This document shows positions 1 to 4,773 of a stretch of 7,724 bases of DNA, in pieces. How positions within the stretch are numbered: position 1 is the first letter of the stretch; each line of letters begins with the position of its first letter. This DNA is from an uncultured Eubacteriales bacterium (GTDB lineage Bacteria; Bacillota; Clostridia; Peptostreptococcales; Anaerovoracaceae), in assembly GCA_902765035.1 (NCBI GenBank), contig CACWYF010000112.1, positions 1-7,724 on the forward strand, given 5' to 3'. The notes below the pieces were generated by a model that saw only the letters and a list, made by a program, of their open reading frames with translations, had not been told where the DNA came from and searched no databases. The position numbers and the translations under genes were made by a program.

Positions 1-20
1 ATTTCCGTTTGAATGCTCAT
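1..20 (-). CDS. atpD: Probable ATP synthase F1 beta subunit, first codons only
   Basis: An ATG at 20-18 overlaps the gamma stop codon in an ATGA arrangement (ATG 20-18, TGA 19-17). The frame stays open to the window edge and reads MSIQTE. The purine-rich GAA/AAG codons at the end of gamma lie just upstream and may serve as a weak ribosome binding site. Beta (catalytic subunit, ATP synthesis at the alpha-beta interfaces) follows gamma in nearly all bacterial atp operons, so the identity is inferred from position. Six residues cannot prove it; another gene is possible but unlikely. Confidence 0.65.
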
Positions 21-919
21 TTTTTCTTCTTCTTCAGACTGCGGGCTCCGGAGGATATCTCAGTGATCTCCTGAGTGATCGCATTCTGCCTCAGATGGTT
101 ATATTCAAGCTCGAGTGATGCCAGAAGCTCGCTCGCGTTGTCGTTTGCGGCATCCATCGCCATCATTCTCGCGTTCTGCTCAGATGAGTAGCTGTTTACA
201 AGAGCCGAGTAGATGTATCCTACAAGGTATGATTGGATACTCCTCTCAAGAACTGTCTCAACGTCAGGCTCGAATTCGAATACCGTGGAAGCATCCTTGT
301 CCTTCTCATCGCCTTCAGGCACGAAGTCGTCACGGTCGAAAGGGATCAGCCTGTCGTATGTCGCCTCGCCTGCGCTCATGCCTCCCTGATACTCCGTATA
401 GCAGACGTACAGTCTGTCAAAGTCCCCGCGGTCAAAACGTTCAAGCAGCTCATTCGTGATTTCCCTCGCTGTAGCCAGTGTAGGCTGCAGCATCGAGTGC
501 TCGAATGTTTCATCGACCTTGCTGCCGTGGCTTCTGAAGAATCTCCATCCGTAGTCGCCTACAATATACAAAGTCGCTTCATCACTGCGGTCTGCAAGCG
601 CCAGAGTCTCCCTTATAACGCTCTGGTTGTATGACCCCGCAAGGCCCTTGTCCGCTGTGATGACCAGGATGCCGTTGCGGCCGCCCCTTACATTCTCATC
701 CACCGCCTCATCATAGTAGCGGCTTCTTATGAGATCGGGGCCTACTGCGAACATTCTCCTGATCTCGCGCCTCAGCAGCTGGAAATACGGTCTGCTGCTC
801 TCAGCATCGCGGCGCGCCTTTCTCATCTTGGTCGAAGAGATCAGGTACATCGCATTCGTGATCTTCTGCGTATCGCCGACGCTTTTTATTCTGTTTTTGA
901 TCTCTTTCGTGCTTGCCAT
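17..919 (-). CDS. atpG: ATP synthase F1 subunit gamma
   Basis: This is the central rotor shaft of F1. It turns inside the alpha3beta3 hexamer and couples c-ring rotation to catalysis on the cytoplasmic side. The 300-residue protein has the N-terminal coiled-coil helix (KEIKNRIKSVGDTQKIT, residues 5-21), the ITADKGLAGSYN segment of the globular domain (87-98) and the C-terminal helix with ARMMAMDAANDNA (250-262). It ends with the family signature ITQEITEISSGARS (281-294). It is slightly longer than E. coli gamma (287), partly from an acidic and lysine-rich loop near 200-220. The protein ends in five consecutive lysines just after the signature, which is unusual. The ATG shares one base with the alpha stop (TAATG), and a purine-rich GAGAGAAG lies about 8 nt upstream inside the alpha gene, suggesting translational coupling. 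Confidence 0.97.
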   Translation of the reverse strand: MASTKEIKNRIKSVGDTQKITNAMYLISSTKMRKARRDAESSRPYFQLLRREIRRMFAVGPDLIRSRYYDEAVDENVRGGRNGILVITADKGLAGSYNQSVIRETLALADRSDEATLYIVGDYGWRFFRSHGSKVDETFEHSMLQPTLATAREITNELLERFDRGDFDRLYVCYTEYQGGMSAGEATYDRLIPFDRDDFVPEGDEKDKDASTVFEFEPDVETVLERSIQSYLVGYIYSALVNSYSSEQNARMMAMDAANDNASELLASLELEYNHLRQNAITQEITEISSGARSLKKKKK

Positions 920-2658
920 TAATTAAACTTCTCTCTGTACTTTGCAGAGATGTCTATGATCTGCTGCTTCAGTTCATCATCCAGCTGGCCTGTGGTATCG
1001 ATGGCGGTGCAGATGTCCTGATGCTCGGTCTCAAACATTTCTATGAGTCCTTTAATGAAATCATCCACATCGTCTACCGGGATGCCCTTCATTGTATGAG
1101 CAAGTGCCATTACCAGAGTGATGACCTGCTCATGCTGGCTCTTCGGATGATACTGTTTCTGTCTCAGCATCCTCATCAGGCCCTGTCCGTACTCGAGCTG
1201 CTCTCTTGTCTGGTCATCAAGGTCTGATGCGAACTGTGTGAACACTTCCATCTCACGGTACTGTGCGAGGTCGATCCTCAGTGTACCTGTGGCCTTCTTC
1301 ATAGCCTTGGTCTGGGCCGCTCCTCCTACACGGGATACGGAGAGTCCGACGTTTACAGCCGGTCTCTGGCCCTCGAAGAAGAGGTCGGATTCAAGGAAAA
1401 TCTGTCCGTCTGTGATGGAAATGATGTTAGTCGGTATGTATGCGGATACGTCTCCGGCCTGCGTCTCGACTATAGGAAGAGCTGTGATCGAACCTCCGCC
1501 GATCTTGTCTGACAGCCTTGCCGCTCTCTCGAGAAGTCTTGAATGCAGATAGAAAACGTCTCCAGGATAAGCCTCACGTCCAGGCGACCTGTCGAGCAGC
1601 AGCGACAGCGCACGGTATGCGACAGCGTGCTTTGACAGATCATCGTATACGATGAGAACGTCCTTGCCCTTGTTCATGAAATACTCGGCCATTGCGCAGC
1701 CTGCATAAGGCGCTATGTACTGCAGAGGTGCCGGATCACTTGCCGAAGCGGTAACGATGATCGAGTGATCCATCGCGCCGTGCTTCTTCAGTGTCTGCTG
1801 TACCTGAACCACAGTAGATGTCTTCTGTCCGATCGCGACATATATGCAGATGCAGTTCTTGCCGTTCTGGTTGATCATCGCATCGACTGCAATAGCCGTC
1901 TTACCGGTCTGTCTGTCCCCGATGATCAGCTCTCTCTGTCCTCTTCCTATAGGGAACATGGAATCGATCGAGAAGATACCTGTCTCAAGCGGTGTGTCTA
2001 CCGGCTGACGGTCGATGATCGAAGGAGCCGGTGTCTCGATAGGCATGTAGCCTGATGCCTGAACTTCTCCGAGCCCGTCAACAGGTACTCCGAGCGCATC
2101 AACGACTCTTCCGAGGAATCCTTCGCCTACAGGAACGCCTGCGGTTTTGCCCGTACGCTTTACACTCGAGCCTTCAGTTACGCTCTCATCATCATTGAAG
2201 AGTACGCATCCGATCTCATCGGCACGGATATCCTGTACCATGCCCCTTACTCCGTCAGCAAAGAGCAGGATCTCGCCGTATGTGGCAAAATCAAGGCCGC
2301 TTACTGTCGCGATACCATCTCCTACGGTCTTGACCTCTCCGACCTGCTCAGCCATAGCTTCAGGCGTCCAGGTGTTGATCGTCTCCTTAAGGAGCGGGAT
2401 GATATTGCCGTTGGTAGTCGGCACCTTGACGAGAGTGTCACGCAGCTGGCGGAACCTTCCGCCTACGGACCAGTCATATATGTCGCTTCCCACCTCGAGC
2501 CTGAATCCGCCCGGGAAAGCATCCGACTCGGTCCACTCCATGACGATATCTTCGCCGTATTTATTTTTAAGGAATTTATCGAATCTCGCCTGCTGCTTCT
2601 CATCCGGTCTAACCTTCGAGTACAGCATAGCAGTGAGTTTTGTTACATTTGAATCCAT
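919..2658 (-). CDS. atpA: ATP synthase delta C-terminal domain fused to F1 subunit alpha
   Basis: From about residue 85 this is a complete alpha subunit, the non-catalytic nucleotide-binding subunit of the alpha3beta3 head. It has the N-terminal helix (about 85-104), the beta-barrel start VGEVKTVGDG (106-115), the Walker A loop GDRQTGKT (247-254), LIVYDD (335-340), PGREAYPGDVFYLHSRLLERAAR (359-381), and SVSRVGGAAQ (440-449) with the arginine finger R443. The protein has 579 residues, against roughly 500-515 for normal alpha. The extra residues 5-78 resemble the delta (OSCP) C-terminal domain: a DEKQQARFDKFL helix (19-30), then GGFRLEVGSDIYDWSVGGR (50-68) and FRQLRDTL (69-76). In E. coli delta the equivalent reads [28 protein letters not shown]. 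No separate delta gene lies between b and this gene. The start is supported by AGAGG 6 nt upstream of the ATG. The alpha identity is certain; the delta-domain assignment is by eye but strong. Confidence 0.95.
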   Translation of the reverse strand: MDSNVTKLTAMLYSKVRPDEKQQARFDKFLKNKYGEDIVMEWTESDAFPGGFRLEVGSDIYDWSVGGRFRQLRDTLVKVPTTNGNIIPLLKETINTWTPEAMAEQVGEVKTVGDGIATVSGLDFATYGEILLFADGVRGMVQDIRADEIGCVLFNDDESVTEGSSVKRTGKTAGVPVGEGFLGRVVDALGVPVDGLGEVQASGYMPIETPAPSIIDRQPVDTPLETGIFSIDSMFPIGRGQRELIIGDRQTGKTAIAVDAMINQNGKNCICIYVAIGQKTSTVVQVQQTLKKHGAMDHSIIVTASASDPAPLQYIAPYAGCAMAEYFMNKGKDVLIVYDDLSKHAVAYRALSLLLDRSPGREAYPGDVFYLHSRLLERAARLSDKIGGGSITALPIVETQAGDVSAYIPTNIISITDGQIFLESDLFFEGQRPAVNVGLSVSRVGGAAQTKAMKKATGTLRIDLAQYREMEVFTQFASDLDDQTREQLEYGQGLMRMLRQKQYHPKSQHEQVITLVMALAHTMKGIPVDDVDDFIKGLIEMFETEHQDICTAIDTTGQLDDELKQQIIDISAKYREKFN

Positions 2659-2680
2659 AATAAGCCTCTTAATACTTATT
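2659..2680 (-). promoter_or_regulatory. Ribosome binding site of the delta-alpha gene, in the loop of an inverted repeat
   Basis: Read on the minus strand, AATAAG (2680-2675) and CTTATT (2664-2659) are perfect 6-base inverted repeats. They flank a 10-base loop TATTAAGAGG that contains the Shine-Dalgarno AAGAGG. The ATG follows immediately at 2658. The Shine-Dalgarno is well spaced and fixes the start of the fusion protein. The stem is AU-rich with one GC pair, so any hairpin would be weak; a regulatory role is only a possibility. Confidence 0.5.
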
Positions 2681-2700
2681 TGATTGATCTGAAGAAGGTA

Positions 2701-3189
2701 TTACTTCTCTTTTTCGGCAGCGTCAAGGAACTGGTCGAAGGCATCCGAAGCGGACTGCTCGAGAGTGAGCTTTTCCATTGCGCCTGTGACCATGTCTGTG
2801 ATCTCCTTCTGAGCAGAAGCGATGATCTCTTCCTTTTCTCTTTCTGCTTCTGTCCTGGCGTTGCTTACTATCTTCTCGGCGTCAGCTTTGGCCGCTGCCA
2901 TCTGGCGGTCTCTCGACTCAGCGATCTCCTTGTTCAGCTTGCTTCTCTCAGCCCTGACCTCTTCGTCAAAGCCCCTGACCTTTTCGTCATAGGACGCGCG
3001 GCTTTCCTCTGCGGCCTTCAGTGCATCCTCTGCCCTGGTGTCCATGTCAGCATAGTAAGCCGTCCTCTTCGCCATGAAGTCTCTGACCGGCTTGTACAGC
3101 AGGATATAGAGAGCTCCGAAGAGGATGGTAAAGTTGAACAGGTGAAGCAGTATCTGCTGCCAGTCTATATTAAGTGGTACTCCTGTCAT
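2701..3189 (-). CDS. atpF: ATP synthase Fo subunit b
   Basis: This is the peripheral stalk (stator) subunit, which dimerises and links membrane subunit a to the delta domain at the top of F1. The 162-residue protein is of normal length. It has one N-terminal membrane helix (about 8-32), the typical KPVRDFMAKR elbow (33-42), a long charged coiled coil (about 45-135) rich in A, E, K and R, and a C-terminal segment (136-158) of the kind that binds delta. There is no OSCP-like N-terminal domain attached, so the missing delta half is not fused here as in mycobacterial b-delta proteins. The start is supported by TTTTGGAG, 8 nt upstream of the ATG. The gene lies 60 nt after atpE and 42 nt before the delta-alpha gene, so no delta gene fits between them. 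Confidence 0.96.
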   Translation of the reverse strand: MTGVPLNIDWQQILLHLFNFTILFGALYILLYKPVRDFMAKRTAYYADMDTRAEDALKAAEESRASYDEKVRGFDEEVRAERSKLNKEIAESRDRQMAAAKADAEKIVSNARTEAEREKEEIIASAQKEITDMVTGAMEKLTLEQSASDAFDQFLDAAEKEK

Positions 3190-3225
3190 CTTTTACACTC
3201 CAAAATCAATAATCATTCTCCGTCT

Positions 3226-3245
3226 GTGTTACAAGTGCAGAACAC
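3226..3245 (-). other. Weak hairpin in the atpE-atpF gap
   Basis: On the minus strand GTGTT and AACAC can pair around a 10-base loop, starting 4 nt after the atpE stop. It has no U-tract, so it is not a terminator. It could slow 3' decay of the atpE message, but a 5-bp stem of this kind can arise by chance. The rest of the 60-nt gap holds only the atpF ribosome binding site. Confidence 0.25.
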
Positions 3246-3249
3246 CCGG

Positions 3250-3627
3250 CTACAAGACGAATATTATGAGTATTACAACGAGCAGGGCGTAAATGATCGC
3301 CGTCTCGATAAATACAAGTCCCAGCATGAAGTTCGTCCTGATCTTGCCGTCTGCTTCAGGCTGACGTGAAATACCTTCAGCTGCCTTACCGCCGGAAATA
3401 CCCATACCGATGCCGCCGCCGCATGCAGCCAGACCGATAGCGATACCGGATGCGATAGCCTTGAGGCCTACGGTGTTGTCAGCTGATGCAGTTACCTGAG
3501 TAGTCTCTGCAGCTGCCGAAGTATCCGGTGAAGCAGCAAAAACGCCAATGGTAGCGATTGTTGCCATGATAGCGATCACCAGTCCGAGAACGAGTGCTAT
3601 CTTTGCCAGTTTCCTTGAATTAGCCAT
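3250..3627 (-). CDS. atpE: ATP synthase Fo subunit c with N-terminal signal-like extension
   Basis: This is the c-ring rotor subunit that carries the coupling ion across the membrane. The hairpin consists of helix 1 (about 53-82, with the glycine-rich GGGIGMGISGG at 70-80), the polar loop RQP (88-90) and helix 2 (about 97-125) with the ion-binding carboxylate E108 in FIETAIIY. The protein has 125 residues against the usual 70-90. The extra N-terminus has a basic start (MANSRKLAK), a hydrophobic stretch (about 10-31) ending VFA, and an Ala/Thr/Ser linker (about 32-52), like a signal peptide with cleavage after A31. Both c termini face outward, so such a signal suits the topology. The start at 3627 is preferred over the in-frame ATG at 3642 because GGAGG sits 8 nt upstream of it and overlaps the region after the earlier ATG. 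I recall similar extended c subunits in some Clostridia. Confidence 0.95.
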   Translation of the reverse strand: MANSRKLAKIALVLGLVIAIMATIATIGVFAASPDTSAAAETTQVTASADNTVGLKAIASGIAIGLAACGGGIGMGISGGKAAEGISRQPEADGKIRTNFMLGLVFIETAIIYALLVVILIIFVL

Positions 3628-3633
3628 TTTAGT

Positions 3634-3640
3634 TTCCTCC
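3634..3640 (-). promoter_or_regulatory. Ribosome binding site deciding the atpE start
   Basis: GGAGGAA on the minus strand (GGAGG at 3640-3636) leaves 8 nt before the ATG at 3627-3625. This is a near-ideal Shine-Dalgarno and the strongest in the operon, fitting the need for many c subunits per complex. It rules against the in-frame ATG at 3642, which would add the five residues MEETK and has no comparable site. Confidence 0.85.
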
Positions 3641-3654
3641 ATTTGTTATGAGCA

Positions 3655-3670
3655 GGCCGTATATCCGGCC
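3655..3670 (-). other. GC-rich hairpin between atpB and atpE
   Basis: GGCCG and CGGCC form a perfect 5-bp all-GC stem around the 6-base loop GATATA, in the 66-nt gap after the atpB stop and about 14 nt before the atpE ribosome binding site. It lacks a U-tract, so it is not an intrinsic terminator. It may mark an mRNA processing or stability boundary that helps c to be made in excess over a. The structure is seen; the role is inferred. Confidence 0.45.
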
Positions 3671-3693
3671 GTCAGTATCTGTTGTTTATATAT

Positions 3694-4575
3694 TTATGCC
3701 GCTGCAGCTTCGCCTGCTGCGGCACTCTCTGCTTCAGCCTTTCTGCCCTTCCTGCGCTTCTTTTCCTTAAGCGGCTTCGGCGTATTATCCGAAACCTGTC
3801 CGTAGAAGAGGGATGTCAGCATCGTGAGTACGTATGCCTGGATCAGTGCGTGCAGAAGTGTGAAGAGAACTCCGACAAGCACCGGCAGCACGTAGCTCAG
3901 TTTTGGATAGTAGTAAACGAGCTCTGTTACGAGGGCTCCGGAGAGCAGTGCTCCGAAAAGACGGAAGCTGAGGGATATAGGCAGCGAGTACTCCTTCAGA
4001 GTCTTTCCTATTCCCTTTATGCCGTTGCCTGCGATTCCTCCGGACATGATGACCAGATATGACAGGCAGCCCATCATAATGGCTCCGTTGATGTCCGAAA
4101 GCGGAGCAGGCAGCGATATCGACACACCTCCGGTCGTTACCGCCTGAACACCGAACAGTTCGAACAGCGTTCCCGTAAATATGTAGGCACCGGCTGCAAA
4201 TATATATGCTCCGAGGAATCCGTGGATCTTTGAGTTTCCTTTTGACATGTTGTCGAACAGCCCGACGGCTGTCTCAAGCACCAGCTGGAACTTTCCCGGC
4301 ACCATTTTGAATTTTGGTATAACGAATATCCTGCAGATAAGTGCGAAGACTATCAGTATGCCTGATACTATGAACCCTGCCATGAGTCCCGGATTCACAT
4401 CGATGAGTCCGAACAGGCTCACCTTGTTGAGATCATGCAGCACAGCATCGCGCATCACCTGCTGGATAGACTCTTCCTCACCGGCACCGCCGCCGGTCAG
4501 GATCGCCCCGATCATGAAGACCGCTGCTATCACAGCGAATATGAGGGCTGTTTTGCGCCTCTCCTGCTTCGTCAT
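3694..4575 (-). CDS. atpB: ATP synthase Fo subunit a
   Basis: This is the membrane stator subunit that forms the two ion half-channels against the c-ring. The 293-residue protein has the conserved VPGKFQLVLETAVGLF (92-107), SDINGAIMMG (160-169) and the essential arginine R205 in SLSFRLFG (201-208), matching E. coli R210. The last helices contain LLHALIQAYVLTMLTSLFYG (240-259), with Q246 aligning to E. coli Q252. It has an extra hydrophobic N-terminal segment (about 9-28) after a basic start, ahead of the amphipathic region (34-55) and the usual first helix (58-83). It also has a Lys/Arg-rich then Ala/Glu-rich C-terminal tail (264-293). Positions equal to E. coli N214 and E219 are both Ala (A209, A214). 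The ATG at 4575 is chosen over the TTG at 4593 because AAGGGAG lies 8 nt upstream. It is the first gene of the operon. Confidence 0.95.
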   Translation of the reverse strand: MTKQERRKTALIFAVIAAVFMIGAILTGGGAGEEESIQQVMRDAVLHDLNKVSLFGLIDVNPGLMAGFIVSGILIVFALICRIFVIPKFKMVPGKFQLVLETAVGLFDNMSKGNSKIHGFLGAYIFAAGAYIFTGTLFELFGVQAVTTGGVSISLPAPLSDINGAIMMGCLSYLVIMSGGIAGNGIKGIGKTLKEYSLPISLSFRLFGALLSGALVTELVYYYPKLSYVLPVLVGVLFTLLHALIQAYVLTMLTSLFYGQVSDNTPKPLKEKKRRKGRKAEAESAAAGEAAAA

Positions 4576-4583
4576 AAGCAGTA

Positions 4584-4590
4584 CTCCCTT
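4584..4590 (-). promoter_or_regulatory. Ribosome binding site deciding the atpB start
   Basis: AAGGGAG (4590-4584) is followed by 8 nt and then the ATG at 4575-4573. It lies downstream of the alternative TTG at 4593, so that TTG cannot use it and the 293-residue product is the likely one. Confidence 0.8.
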
Positions 4591-4614
4591 CAAACAGATT
4601 ACTATTGATCAAAC

Positions 4615-4628
4615 GGACACAGTTGTCC
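4615..4628 (-). other. Small inverted repeat in the atp operon 5' leader
   Basis: GGACA and TGTCC pair around a 4-base loop (ACTG) within the roughly 80-nt untranslated leader between the promoter and atpB. It could be a 5' stabilising stem or a small operator. The stem is only 5 bp, and there is no sign of a known riboswitch or attenuator with terminator features. Confidence 0.3.
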
Positions 4629-4660
4629 AATTTATTGTTGTTTTCTTCTAAACCTTTCTT

Positions 4661-4688
4661 ATTATAGCACTACAGAAATCGTTTTCAA
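4661..4688 (-). promoter_or_regulatory. Housekeeping sigma promoter of the atp operon
   Basis: On the minus strand the -35 is TTGAAA (4688-4683), the spacer is 16 nt, and the -10 is TATAAT (4666-4661) preceded by TGC, giving an extended -10. Transcription should begin near 4654, about 80 nt before the atpB ATG. The perfect -10 and the position right after a terminator make this the obvious start of the ATP synthase transcript. Confidence 0.85.
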
Positions 4689-4692
4689 GCGT

Positions 4693-4735
4693 AAAAAATG
4701 ACTTCTGTTCATTTTCTGAGCAAAAGCCATTTTTT
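4693..4735 (-). terminator. Intrinsic terminator of the ABC transporter unit, possibly bidirectional
   Basis: On the minus strand a 15-bp stem can form between AAAAAATGGCTTTTG (4735-4721) and CAGAAGTCATTTTTT (4707-4693), including two G-U pairs. A 13-base apical region allows three further pairs (TCA/TGA) around GAAAA. The 3' arm ends in six U. It begins 38 nt after the permease stop. The stem has A and T tracts on both sides, so it could also end transcription from the other strand. Its GC content is low, but the length compensates. It ends four bases before the atp -35 box. Confidence 0.8.
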
Positions 4736-4773
4736 GCCTGATTTTATTGGTTTTCCTTCCGTATGAACGTGCC

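Noticed and set aside
2659..2700. A hidden or broken atpH between atpF and the fusion gene
   Set aside because: The gap is only 42 nt and is filled by the leader and ribosome site of the fusion gene; no delta remnant fits.
2680..3369. Plus-strand open frame of 229 codons over atpF and part of atpE
   Set aside because: It is antisense to two recognised Fo genes, has no family resemblance, and overlaps their conserved coding patterns.
3628..3642. Earlier atpE start at 3642 (MEETK added)
   Set aside because: The bases of this extension contain the GGAGG that serves the ATG at 3627; the earlier ATG has no comparable ribosome site.
4576..4593. TTG start for atpB at 4593
   Set aside because: It is a rarer start codon, and the good AAGGGAG site lies downstream of it, correctly spaced for the ATG at 4575.
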